Shown here: one piece after another, positions 42,479-52,645 of the stretch | Layout: the number at the start of each line of letters is the position of its first letter | Position numbering within the stretch: the first letter of the stretch is position 1 | DNA from: PALSA-350 sp963834445 | GTDB taxonomy: Bacteria; Acidobacteriota; Terriglobia; Terriglobales; Acidobacteriaceae | Direction of reading: 5' to 3' | DNA: 64,000 bases | Assembly (NCBI GenBank): GCA_963834445.1 | Contig: CAWIBU010000001.1 | Span: 434,001 to 498,000, forward strand | Translations under genes and position numbers: made by a program | Notes under the pieces: model-generated | Seen by the model: the letters and a program-made list of their open reading frames with translations, nothing else | Database searches by the model: none | Told to the model about the DNA's origin: nothing

Positions 42479-43639
42479 TTAGATGCCAATTCCACTAAAG
42501 ACTACGCACGAAGCGCTATCGATGGGATAGCGCGCGTCGCTGGGGGTCAGCAGGCCGGTCTTGCGATTGCGGACGAAGACAGCAACCTCGTTGCTGAACT
42601 GCTCCGCCACCACGAGGTACCCCCCATCCGGTGACACCAGGAAATGCCTGGCCTCCTTACCCGCGGTTTGCAGTCTGCCCTGCAACTGCAGGCGGCCGTC
42701 CGTGCCCACGGAAAGAGTCAGCAACTCCTCGGGCGCGCCTCGGTTGCAGGCATACAAAAACCGCCCCGCTGCATCGAAGGCGAGCTCGCCGGCGCGATTG
42801 CCGGCCACATTGCCGCCCGGCGGCAACGTCGGAACAGCGGCTACGATGCGCAATCCACCCGAGGCCGCCTGCCAGTGCATGAACGTAATGGTGGAGTTGA
42901 GCTCGTTGATACTGTAGGCCCAACGCCCATTGGGGTGGAAAGCAAGATGGCGCGGCCCCGACCCGGCGGGCATGGCGAGAAACGGAGGATTATTCGGCGT
43001 CAACTCGCCAGTCGCCGCATTGAACTTATAGATAAGGATGCGGTCACTGCCCAGATCGTTGATATAGACGAAGCGATTGTTGGGCGCGACGGCGACGCCA
43101 TGGGCATGCGGACCGGCCTGGCGCGCCGCGTTTGGACCATGGCCAGTGAGCTGAATCCGGGAGACCGGCTCGCTCAGTTGACCCTCTGGATCCACCCGGA
43201 AGGACAGGATGCTGCCCTGACCATAATTGGCGGCGATGACGCAGCGCTCGCTGTGGTCTAACGCCAGGTGGACGAAGTCGGCGCCCGGGACGGTCACGGT
43301 GTTGATCAGCTTGAGGCCGCCCGTGCCATCGATGCGGAATCCACTGAGGCCGCCCGCTTTCGGAGCCAGCGCATGGCCGGCAAACAGAAGAGGCGTTTTG
43401 CGGCGCCGGCTCACCGCGAGAAAGCTGGGCGACAGCGCCGTGAACGCCAGCCGAAAGTCCGACAAGGTTCCCGAGGAAGCGTTCCAGCGAGCAACATGAA
43501 TACCGTCTTCCGGCTTGCGTGTGGTCGAGCCGGTGTAGAGCCAGGGGCCAGCGGCAGTTTCGGCGGCGCCCAGCCGGGTCGCCACCAGGCTGGCGGCGGC
43601 CAGAGATAAAAACGATCGGCGGGTGAAACGCTGGGTCAT
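42479..43639 (-). CDS. YbhE-type lactonase (6-phosphogluconolactonase-like propeller), Tat-exported
   Basis: 386 residues. The N-terminus MTQRFTRRSFLSLAAASLVA is a twin-arginine signal. The body is a seven-bladed propeller of the Pgl/YbhE family: YTGSTTRKPEDGIHVARW, FVHLALDHSERCVIAANYGQGSI, GPHAHGVAVAPNNRFVYINDLGSDRI, SGPRHLAFHPNGRWAYSINELNSTI, ARHFLVSPDGGYLVVAEQFSNEV. The paired G-P-H-A-H and G-P-R-H-L segments are the family's conserved active-site area. Export means the substrate is probably an extracytoplasmic lactone rather than 6-phosphogluconolactone. Located convergent with DUF2147's strand order (same strand) and divergent from the small secreted ORF at 43.7 kb. Confidence 0.85.
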   Translation of the reverse strand: MTQRFTRRSFLSLAAASLVATRLGAAETAAGPWLYTGSTTRKPEDGIHVARWNASSGTLSDFRLAFTALSPSFLAVSRRRKTPLLFAGHALAPKAGGLSGFRIDGTGGLKLINTVTVPGADFVHLALDHSERCVIAANYGQGSILSFRVDPEGQLSEPVSRIQLTGHGPNAARQAGPHAHGVAVAPNNRFVYINDLGSDRILIYKFNAATGELTPNNPPFLAMPAGSGPRHLAFHPNGRWAYSINELNSTITFMHWQAASGGLRIVAAVPTLPPGGNVAGNRAGELAFDAAGRFLYACNRGAPEELLTLSVGTDGRLQLQGRLQTAGKEARHFLVSPDGGYLVVAEQFSNEVAVFVRNRKTGLLTPSDARYPIDSASCVVFSGIGI

Positions 43640-43707
43640 GCCACGCTCCGATGACCATGATACCCGGGCGGTTGCTCATTCATTCCATGAATGTCATGCT
43701 CGAAGGC

Positions 43708-44172
43708 ATGAAGCGAGAAGGAATATTCTTTTGGGCCATCGCGGCAGCGGCCTTGACCTGCTGTCTGCCGCTGGCGGCGCAGGAGATCGGACCCTGGCGG
43801 GCAGCCAGCAAAACGGCCGAGTCCATCACCGGCGACGTGGCTTTTTCCGATACCAGGATCGCCATCGAGTTCTCGACCTTCCCGATTGCGCGCATACGCG
43901 ACCTGGAACCGGGTGAAGTGAGCGCGGCCTTCGACGTAGACAGTAATGCCGGTGGGCGGGGCAGTCTTTACCGGATCAGCATACCGGCGAGCAAGAAATT
44001 TCTGCACCACAACACGCTCTGTGGATCCGAGGACACGCAGTGGATGGCGGTTTATCCCGTCGCACGCTCGCTGCACGTTGCCTTCTTCTCCGGCCCCAAG
44101 ATGCCGGTGTTCACTCCCGAAGCGCTGGCCAACACCACCGATCTGTGTGGCACCTTTCTTTACGCGCGCTGA
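43708..44172 (+). CDS. Secreted protein of unknown function
   Basis: 154 residues from ATG 43708; ATGs at 43687 and 43696 are in frame and no strong ribosome-binding site decides. A signal peptide (EGIFFWAIAAAALTCCLPLAAQ) is evident. The mature part has beta-strand spacing with two Cys (NTLCGSEDTQWMAVYP and TTDLCGTFLYAR) that could form a disulfide. I do not recognise the family. The next recognisable gene lies 125 bases downstream on the same strand. Confidence 0.6.
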   Translation: MKREGIFFWAIAAAALTCCLPLAAQEIGPWRAASKTAESITGDVAFSDTRIAIEFSTFPIARIRDLEPGEVSAAFDVDSNAGGRGSLYRISIPASKKFLHHNTLCGSEDTQWMAVYPVARSLHVAFFSGPKMPVFTPEALANTTDLCGTFLYAR

Positions 44173-44296
44173 GCCAGATGCTCAGGAATAACGGCAGAGT
44201 TGGGGCGGATCTTGCAGCAGCAGCAAAATGGGGCCAGATTCACGCGGGATGAACTTGTGGATAATATTCGCCTTTTCTTCGCCTATAGTAGTACCT

Positions 44297-44524
44297 ATGT
44301 TCCCCGGACCGGACAGCGCCAAGCGTGTGGTCGTGCAATGCAAAGGCTGCCGCGAAAACATACCCGCGCCGGTCGAATCGATGCCCGCCCAGCCGGTCGC
44401 GGCGCTCTGTCCGCTTTGCGGAGAGCACCGCCGGTATCTTCCGGCCGAAGTGTTTCTGGGGCGGCTGTCTCACCTTTTTCTGCGCAAGCCGGCGCGTACG
44501 GCAGACGGGCGGCCGAGCCGATGA
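44297..44524 (+). CDS. Small zinc-ribbon protein A
   Basis: 75 residues from ATG 44297. Two CxxC pairs, VVQCKGCREN and AALCPLCGEH, spaced 26 residues apart, form a zinc ribbon. The tail is basic with a VFLGRLSHLFLRKPAR segment. No function can be assigned. Its stop overlaps the start of the next small gene (ATGA), so the two are translationally coupled. Confidence 0.6.
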   Translation: MFPGPDSAKRVVVQCKGCRENIPAPVESMPAQPVAALCPLCGEHRRYLPAEVFLGRLSHLFLRKPARTADGRPSR

Positions 44525-44697
44525 CCCCCCGCTTCAAAGGAAGGCCCAACTTCGACCTCTCTGTGCCCTGCCCCGCCTGCGGGCACAAAATTCAGCCCAA
44601 CGAGCTGATGCGGCTCGGCTCGCACATCATCAAATGCCCCCGTTGCGGCGAAGTCTTTGATGAAATGGCAGGCCGTAAGCCGCTGAGCACATCCTGA
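44521..44697 (+). CDS. Small zinc-ribbon protein B
   Basis: 58 residues starting at ATG 44521 inside the previous stop. VPCPACGHKIQ and IIKCPRCGEVFDE form a second CxxC...CxxC zinc ribbon of the type seen in small bacterial proteins and in transcription-related ribbons. The pair A and B probably works together; the partner is unknown. It converges with the kinase gene. Confidence 0.6.
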   Translation: MTPRFKGRPNFDLSVPCPACGHKIQPNELMRLGSHIIKCPRCGEVFDEMAGRKPLSTS

Positions 44698-44711
44698 GCG
44701 GCAAACCAGAC

Positions 44712-47215
44712 CTAGCCGGGCGGACGCCGCCCCGCAACATCGCTGATCAGCACCACATCCGAACTCTTGCGCAATTGCAAAACGCCGAGCTTGCTGCCCG
44801 AAGGCGACCATGCGAAATCGACAATCGTATTATGCGTTGGGGCGATTAGAAATCGAGTCGCCGAGCCGTCCAGAGGTTCATAGCGAAGCGTATTCCCGGT
44901 TTTCGTCACGGCCCCTTCTACCACTGCTTTCCCGCTTGGGAAAAATAACGGGGACCCACCGTCGGCATAGCTCACATCCAGGGGCATCCGATGCACAACC
45001 CGGTGCGACGCAAGATCCATCACTTCCAGACTTTCATGAAGATCCTTCACCGTGATCAGTGCGGCCAGCTTCCCTTCACGATCCAGCAGGAAACTGCCGA
45101 AAGCATGAGCTGTGAGCTGCAAACGCGGAACGCCTTCCAGTATGGGAACCGACCATAACGAAATCAGCAGGCTATCGGTGCTGTCGCGCAAGGTGTAGTA
45201 AGCGCGCTGACTGTCCAGCGTGCAAAAGGGGGCCCGCGCAGCGCCGGCCGTCGTAAGCTGCCGCATTTCACTGCCATCGGCATTCATGCGGAAGAGGCGC
45301 GGTTCCTCCTGGTTCGGCGGAATCGCAGTAAAAAGAATGTGGCCATCCGGGCAGCTGGCAAGATATCCCCGGATGCGAAGTTCGCTGGTATAGAGTGGCT
45401 GCACCGCTCCGGTCGTCCGCTCCATTTGATAAATTCCCAGGTTGCGCGCCATCAGCAGCAGGTGGTCTTCATCCGCCCAGGCAAATGAGGTTGGAGAAAT
45501 GTGCAGCGGCGTACTGGCCATCATCTCTCCCCCAGCCCGCCCGTAATATGCCAGGGTCGAGTTCACATCGGTCAACACGGTAGCCAGCGTTTTGCCGTCA
45601 GCCGACAACGCAAGTTGGCTGTAAGCGTTGACGTCGTTGGTCACCGTGCGGAACTCATTGCCGCGCACACCCAGGATGCCAATTTGCTCACGATCCGCGT
45701 GCGGTTTCGTATAGAGCGCGAGCAGATGCTTATCGTCCGGCAGCCACGCCAGGTTTGAGTAGCCGCTGTCTTGCCGATCGAGAATCACTCCGCTCGGCTG
45801 GGCAATCGAGCGCACCGTCTTCGCGCGTAGGTCGAGTATCTCGACTTCGGCCGAAGCCGGCCCGGTCACCTCAATCCAGGCGATCTCGTTCCCGCCCGGT
45901 GACCATTCCGGCGCTTCCGCCTTGTCGGCGGAACGATAGAGGACCTCGTCATGGTTGCCGTCTTTGTCAGCCACATGAATTTCTGAGTATTGGTCCTTGC
46001 GATCAGGGGTCCAGCGCAGATAAGCGAATCGATTGCCATCCGGAGACAAGCTGGGGGCGCTATCCACATCGAGCACCAGTTGCCGGGGCGTTCCCCCAAA
46101 AAGCGGCATCGTATAAATCCGCGCGAGGACGCTGTTATCTGGCGTTCCCCGCGTGAAATAAAGGTAGTTGCCATCCGGAGAAAAACTCACTCCCAGGTAG
46201 CCGCCGCCAAACGCACCCAGAATTTGCGTATCTGTGTCGGTGACAATATTGCGGACCCAGAGCGATCGTTGCCCGGCATCATTCTTCACTTCGGCAAGGA
46301 ATTTGCCATCTCCGGAAAGCGCGATTTTCTCGATCGTCCCGGTATTTGTAATCTGCGCGACAGAAATCGTAGAAAAAGGCTTCGCACGGGGCCACCAGTA
46401 CCAACCGGCCACGCCTGAGGCAATCAGCAGCAGTAACCCGGTCAGCATGATCCAGCCCGACCTTACCTTCCGGGCCAAAGGCCGGATGGAACTTGCCGGC
46501 CGTTGCGCCGGCTCGCTCGCGTGGACGCTGCCGCTGCTCTTGCGCTGCAGACGCTTCAGGGAGGCCCGCAACTGCGCCGCCGATTGGCACCGTAGTTCCT
46601 TTTCTTTTTCCAGCGTTTCGATCAGGATGTCTTGCAGCTCAACCGGCAGCTCGGCATTACCGGCAGCCAACGCTGCGGGAGGGGCATTCAATATGTGGTC
46701 AAAGGTCACCGCCGTGGTTGCACCCGCAAACGGATGCTGTCCGGTAGCCAGTTCATACAGCACCACGCCGAGCGAAAATACGTCGCTGCGCGCATCCAGC
46801 GGTTCGCCCCGAGCCTGCTCCGGCGACATGTAGGCAACCGTGCCCACGGTCGAGCCCGGGCTGGTAAGCAGCTGCTGAGGAAACACCTCGGCGATGGTTT
46901 CCGAATCGCTGCCGGTATCGCCGGGGACGGCGGCGCCTGCCTCGAGCCGGGCCAGGCCAAAGTCGAGAATCTTTGCCTGCCCGGTGGCTGACAGAAAGAG
47001 ATTGCTGGGCTTGATATCGCGGTGCAAAACACCTTTGCGGTGGGCCGCGTCGAGCGCATCCGCCACCTGCACGCCAAACTCCAACAACCTGGTATAGGGC
47101 ATAGCCCGCCGACCGTAGGCCCTGTCCAGCTTCGCCCTTGAGCATGCCCGGCAATGCCACCGTCGTCGTAAAAATAATGCACGGGAACAATGTCGGATAA
47201 GGCCGAAGGACGAGG
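44712..47215 (-). CDS. Ser/Thr protein kinase with TolB-like propeller, 5' end cut by a contig join
   Basis: From ATG 47102 to the stop at 44712 there are 796 clean residues, but the real start lies upstream: HRDIKPSNLF (catalytic loop) is only ~28 residues in, so most of the N-lobe is missing. Reading upstream with two small frame changes gives KLDRAYGRRAMPYTRLLEF, MLKGE, and SDIVPVHYFYDDGG, normal kinase sequence, back to about 47215; beyond that the DNA is algal. Present are DFG (KILDFGLARLE), MSPEQARG, a single transmembrane helix (SGWIMLTGLLLLIASGVAGWYWW near 240), then a periplasmic six- to seven-bladed WD/TolB propeller with repeated SPDGNYLYFTRG-like blades. This receptor-kinase architecture is very common in acidobacteria. 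ATP-binding Lys and Gly-loop are not present in this window. Confidence 0.85.
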
Positions 47216-47445
47216 TGCCTGCCCGCCGTTGCTAGCTGCCTGCCACAGTCCTTTCACTGCACCTGAGCTGCTCCACAGCCTTTGCTTTGCATCCATAATG
47301 CATCGAAAGGCGCTGCTTTGCCTGCTCGCCTCCCTCCTCGAGAGCATCATCTTATCCTCGTTCTCAGCCTCACGCGCAGACCACAGCACCCCTTCATTTA
47401 ACAACCCTCACCACCCCCAACCGGCCACCTCGCCCGCGCGTGCAG
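47216..47445. other. Junction of bacterial and algal DNA, then intron-like algal sequence
   Basis: Upstream of about 47215 the minus strand still translates as acidobacterial kinase. From about 47221 the plus strand changes character: pyrimidine-rich tracts, TGCCTGCCACAG-like branch/acceptor sequences, and finally GCGTGCAG at 47438-47445, a 3' splice site before the first algal exon. The breakpoint cannot be placed better than ~20 bases by eye. No linker or N run marks it. Confidence 0.7.
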
Positions 47446-50040
47446 GCCAAGAACGAGGTCAAGGTGCTCGCGTCGATGGACCACCCCAACGTGGTCGAAT
47501 ACTACGAGTGCTTCGCCGAGCGAAACAACACGCTCAACATCGTAGGCCGCCCTCACTGGCCTCACCGCGCTGCGGTTCCTGCCTCGCTGTGAAGGCTGCG
47601 CTTTTGAATCGCTGCTGTTGTGCTCCATGCCGTGCTGCGCGCCCCAAGCCTGCGCGGGGCTCGTTCCGCGCTAAAGGTGCCTGCCTGCCCGCAGCCTGCA
47701 GAGGGTCATTTCCACGTTAGAGATGCATGCCTGCCCACAGCCAACGCGGGGGGTCTCTTCGCGCGGCAGGTGATGGAGCTGTGCGAGGATGGCGACCTGG
47801 ACACGTACTTGAAGAAGCGCGATGGGCGGCTGCTGGAGGAGCGCGGAATCCTGCTCAAGTTTGTGCAGATCCGCCTCGGCCTGCAGCACGTGCACTCCAA
47901 GGTGCTTGCACGCTGGGCAGGCTGGGTGGATGCATCGGATGCGGGACGCAGGGGGCAAAGCGGCGCTCTGGACACGCCGGGCACAGGCCAGGGCCTGGTG
48001 TGTGGTTGGGGGATGCGAAGAAGGATGCACAGATGCAGGGGATAAATGTACGTGGGTGTGTTGCAGAAACTCGGAATGCGGAATGCGTCATTGCCGCCCT
48101 GGAGCTCTTTAGGAGCCGAGGATGTCAAGCCAGACAAATTCGCCGTCGCTCCGCCTGCGAATGCGTGGTGCCCATGTAGTCCTATGCTCCACACACGTGC
48201 TCTCCCCTATCCGCTTTCCCTGGATACAGGGCATCATCCACCGCGACCTCAAGGCCAACAACGTGTTCTGCTGCTCGCCGGGCATCGTAGGACTGGCAAC
48301 TTTAGCATGTCCAGGGTGCTGGCAAACGAGCACGCGGTGGCGCGCACCATGATCGGCACGCCGTTTACTACATGTCGCCGGGAATCCTCAAGGCGCCCCT
48401 CCCCCCTCCGGCCACCACCTCCGTCTCCGCCACCACCTGTCAGCCGTCCCTCCCCCACCCTGCAGCCCTGCCACCTTTGCCTTCCCAGCCACTTCTTGTG
48501 CACGCCGTCGCCGTGGCGCGTTTTGAGGCGTGTGTCTGCGCAATTGGCGTGTGTGCGTCAGGGCGGACCAGAAGGCCATGCATGCATGCAGCGCTTTCAT
48601 GTGAGCTGAATGGGGGTCGTTGAAGCGCATCCTGTCCTCACAGCCGCGCCCCGTGCCCGGTGTCTGCTCGCAGGGCCGGCCGTACGACAAGAAGACGGAT
48701 GTGTGGGCACTGGGCTGCCTGCTGTACGAGCTGGTGAGCCTGAAGAAGGCGTTTGATGCGAGCAACCTGGGCGCCGTGGATGCCGCAGTCATCGCGTGCG
48801 CCCCCACGCCTGCGCGCAGAATGCGCCATGCTGCCTGCCCCTGCAGCAGAATTCCCTCACGCGGAGCTCAATAGGTTATGTGTGCGGCTAGGCCAGGTAT
48901 TGCTACTCAGGTCTAGAGCGAGCTATGGGAGATACGACCACCAGTGCTCTGCGTTCACATAGGTGGCACACTCCCATCTGCATAAGCTTGTCACCCCGCA
49001 CATCACCACCGCCATCACTGCACTACCACACCACGCCACCCAACGCAACCTCACTCGTCCATTCGCAGAGGCAAGGTACCGGACATCCCAAAGAAGTACA
49101 GCGCCGACCTGCAGGCACTGGTCAGCGCGCTCATCATCAAGGAACCCGAAGCGGCCCACGCTGCAGGTAGGCACCTCGAGGCCAGCTCACGAACTATGGG
49201 CTACTGGGAGTATGCTCATGAAGTGGCTGAAAGCCCGTGGACACCACAAAATATGGTGCCCCGCCTTGCAACGTGTGCCAAGCGCGTGCGCCGGGCCGCC
49301 GCTGCTCTGCAAATGGGGCATTCTGGTGTGCAAGACCAGCAAGGCAGAGGCCACATAGAGAAGCACGGACGGGGACACCTCAAGTCCAGCTTGACTGTTC
49401 TTCTTCTTGCAGATGTGCTGGACATCCCGTACGTCCGCAAGGCGCTGAAGCTGTACAGGGACCCACATCCACATGTACATCCAGAACCGCCAGGACTCGT
49501 TCAAGCGCTCGGTGTCGTCCTTCAACCTGGATGAGGTGGGCCCTCCAGCACTTGGCTGCCAGTGTGGGCGGAATGGAACCACCACAGGACCCCCTTCAAC
49601 CTAGGCCTGCGACCTCGTTGATCCAGCTACGTTGAGTGTGCGGCAGCGGATCAGCTCCCCCGCCCCAGCTTGCCCCCCGACAGAACGTGAACCAAGGCGC
49701 AGGTTCACACAAGCCGTGTGGACGAGCTTCTGCGATATTCAGCTGCCCAAGGCTCGTCCGTCCTTGCGCCCCGCAGGCAGCAGAGGAGCCCGCCACGCCC
49801 AGGACGCCGCCGCACTGTCGCCCGCCGAGACGCTCTCGGCCACGCTGTCCGTTTCGGAGTCGGGCTCACAGCAGGGGCTGGACCGCGACAGCAGCGGCGA
49901 CGGTCCGGGCAGCCAGCTGTCGGTCGAGTCGAGCATCCGTGCCACCACCTCGATCGACCGCCTGGCCACGGCCGTGCTGCAAATCGGAGTCCAATCCCCC
50001 GGTGCGGGCCCGATGGGGAATCGAGCTGAGCGCCTGTCAG
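47446..50040 (+). CDS. NEK-family Ser/Thr protein kinase of a green alga, multi-exon, 5' part missing
   Basis: Exons are seen by protein and splice sites. 47446-47541: EVKVLASMDHPNVVEYYECF (N-lobe alphaC-beta4). 47770-47901: VMELCEDGDLDTYLKKRDGR. 48230 to about 48290: GIIHRDLKANNVF (catalytic loop). About 48300-48395: VLANEHAVARTMIGTP then YYMSP after one missing base. 48674-48795: GRPYDKKTDVWALGCLLYEL. 49069-49166: GKVPDIPKKYSADLQALVSA. 49413-49535: DVLDIPYVRKALKLYR, HMYIQNRQDSFKRSVSSFN. About 49740-50030: a Ser-rich tail. Donors GT and acceptors AG fit with matching phase. The order and HRDLKxxN, GTPxYxSP and 'DVWALGC' identify a NEK kinase, which acts in cilia and cell-cycle control. Oddities: the DFG motif reads NFS (two G-to-A changes), and at least three single-base gaps break frames. 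The first exon(s), with Gly loop and Lys, lie beyond the join. Confidence 0.75.
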
Positions 50041-51730
50041 GGGAACCGCACACATGGCTTAGCACGTGTTCATGCTTTCTAAGGCCGTGTGAGCGAGCAG
50101 TGGTTGGAGGTGTGAAGGCCGGTGGGCGGTGATCGAGGAGTGCTGTGCAGCGCATGTGGAGTGTCAGTGCTGGTGGTTTCGGCGCCTCGAGGGAACGGAC
50201 GTGCACGTTGCTGAGATTGGCTTCTGTGCGTACTGTTTGGTGGGGACAGCGAGCGGGTCTGCGCCACATGCGCCTGCGCCAGCATGCGCCTGCGCCAGCG
50301 CCTGCGCCCGAGCCTGTGTCTGTGGCGGCTCCAGAAGGCGAGGCCAAGGTGCGCTGACAACGCCACTCGAACCTGAGCCAACTGCCTAGAGCAGCTTCAT
50401 GGGCGGCTGCTACTGATGCTCAGAGGAATGAGCCTCGGCCTTTTCCCCGCAGTTCAGACGAGCGATTCTCTCGTCAGCAGTGCGCCATTCTCGTCATCAG
50501 CGCGTTCCCTGCCCGGTGCAGGACAAGGAGGATCGGCGGCTGGCGGAGGCGCCGAGGTGGAGCGCGCGGCGGCGGTCGCTCTCGCGAGGCGGCCCGAAAG
50601 GCGGCGCGGGAGGCAGAGCAGGCTGAGACGGCTGAGAAGCTGCGGTGCTTTCAAGGCCTCCATCAACAACGCACGCCCGAAGGTGGCCAGCACCTCAACC
50701 TTCCCCACCCCTGTGGCGGCCCGCCCCGAGCAAGTGGAGCACTTCCGAAGGAACAGAATGCTCTAGCCGCCACCAGGGACCTATGCGGCGAGTTTGGCGC
50801 GTGGCAAGCTGGCACGGCAAGAACAAGCGCACGGTCCGCGGTGGCCTGCGAACCGCAATGGGGAGTGGCCGGCGCCGCAATATTGCCTTAACGCCTCCCC
50901 TGGCCCATCCGCAACCCCCCTCCCAGGTCGGCTCGACCTCCTCCTCAGGCCTGGCCTCCACCAGCGAGTTCTGCAGCCGCCTCGCCATCCAGCTCTCGGG
51001 CTGCGGCGCCTCACCACCCTCCAGGCCCGGCCTAGCCCGCCAGCGCTCGCGCAGCCGCTTGTCCAACGCCCTGCCCGGCGATGCGCCCCTGGACGCCGAG
51101 CCCGGCGAGGCCCCCCCGGCGCGCAGCTCGAGCTTCATCGCACGGCGCCTCAACCTCTTTGCCAGCGCCAGTAAGCTCCCATGGCCCGCCTCGGCTTCCG
51201 CCGCCCTCCTGCACAGCCTCGTGTGGCCGTTCGGCAGCTCCCAGTCTTCCTGCGTGCATCATCTGCTGGCTCTGCGCAGGCCCCGCCGCCCACTCTCTCT
51301 CGTCTGGAAGCAGTCCCAGGCTCAGGGCCCGTTCCCCACTCACCCCTCACCCCCGGGCTCGCCCTGCAGGCAACAACAACGCCCTAGCGGTCCCGACCCC
51401 CCGAGGGAGGAGAACGAGGACGCCGAGCCGGTGAACCTGGACAGCCTGCGGCGGCGCGTGCCGAGCGTGCTGGTCCCGATGAACGACATCATGCAGAACC
51501 CCGCCTCCGACTGGGAGGCCCCCCCCTCGCCGGTCGTCGCGCCTGCCGCCGCTGCCAGAGGACCTGGCGGCCCCCGTGCCTGCCCCGGCCCAGGCCCCCG
51601 CCCCGGCTGCGCTTCCCGCCGCGCCGGAAGCGGCGGCGGCGGCGGCAGCGGCGGGCGGGCCACCAAAAACGCCCGGCCCACACAAGCCGACCACGCGGCG
51701 GCCGTCGAAGGCATCGCGCCGGCGCCCTGA
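50041..51730 (+). CDS. Probable C-terminal exons of the algal kinase gene, or a separate algal gene
   Basis: Coding-like segments continue on the plus strand but frames are broken. About 50570-50640 reads REAARKAAREAEQAETAEK (coiled-coil). About 51040-51170 reads RSRLSNALPGDAPLDAEPGE and SSSFIARRLNLFAS (low complexity, phospho-site-like). About 51400-51500 reads EENEDAEPVNLDSLRRRVPS and VLVPMNDIMQNP, then a Pro/Ala-rich end to a stop at 51728. Exon borders were not fixed. A GCGCCTGCGCCA minisatellite lies at 50268-50320. NEK kinases usually carry long disordered tails with coiled coils, so this is probably the same gene, though nothing proves continuity. Confidence 0.4.
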
Positions 51731-52645
51731 ATAGCATAGGGAGGTGAGAGAGCGCAAGAGAGGGGTGGCAGCGAAGGGAGGGTTTCAGAGAGCGCTGATT
51801 TTGGATTTTCCAGCGTGAGGCTTGTGCACGTCTGTCTACGAGTGAGGACGGTTACGCTTTGTGAGCGAGTGTGCAATCGACTCTCAGGTGTACGAGTCTG
51901 TAGGAGCAGCTGACAGCGCGTCCACCTTGCTTGGTGGAGGACCAATACCAGTCGCAATGTAGAAAGCACCAGTTTGGCACACACCAGAGAAGGGAAGTAT
52001 GGGTGGGTTTTACCAAAGTGAACCCTTTAATAACTAGCGAGAGCCAAATCGTGCGAGGAATCCGATTATGCGCCAGCTTGAGGCAAGCAGAAGTGTTGGC
52101 AGTGCAGGGGTGCAGGGGGGGTTGGTGGGGGGGGGGGGGGGGGAGAAAGGAAAGTGCTTGCCATCCAGGGAAGGGGAGTGCAGGGCAGTGAGGAGAGAGC
52201 AGGGGGGTGTGCCCTGGGGGAGAGGGTTGCATGTGGTGGGGTGTGCAGGGCCCCAGCAAGGGTCCCTATAAAGATCTGCAAGTGGTCTTGTTGTGTGTCG
52301 ACACAACTGGCACTTTGATCAGCTGCTTCTGCTTGTCTCTGAGGCCCCACACGCGACAATGAACGTGCGTGTGGACTGTACCGGTACAGAATGCCTCCCT
52401 TCTGGCCAAGTGCGGCCGGCAAAGACGAGCCACCAGGCCTTCAGCAGCGCACATCTACTCGCGAGCACCCGCAAGTTGAATAGCGCCAAGCTGTTGAGAC
52501 AGCTCTCTTGGCACACGCGCTCCCAGCAGACGGCCATAAAGCTGCCGTGCCTGTTGCAGGCGAGGAGTAGGACCTGTTGTTTTCGTGTGTGTTACAGTGG
52601 TGCCCAAGCAAGCACAGAGAGAATAAAGTGCATGTTTGTTTGCAG
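51731..52645 (+). other. Algal untranslated/intergenic DNA with G17 run
   Basis: No coding segment. The 3' UTR of the kinase gene and the spacer to the next gene are expected here. A run of 17 G lies at 52127-52143 in a GT/GA-rich tract. The acceptor of the next gene's exon is TTTGCAG at 52639-52645. Confidence 0.5.
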
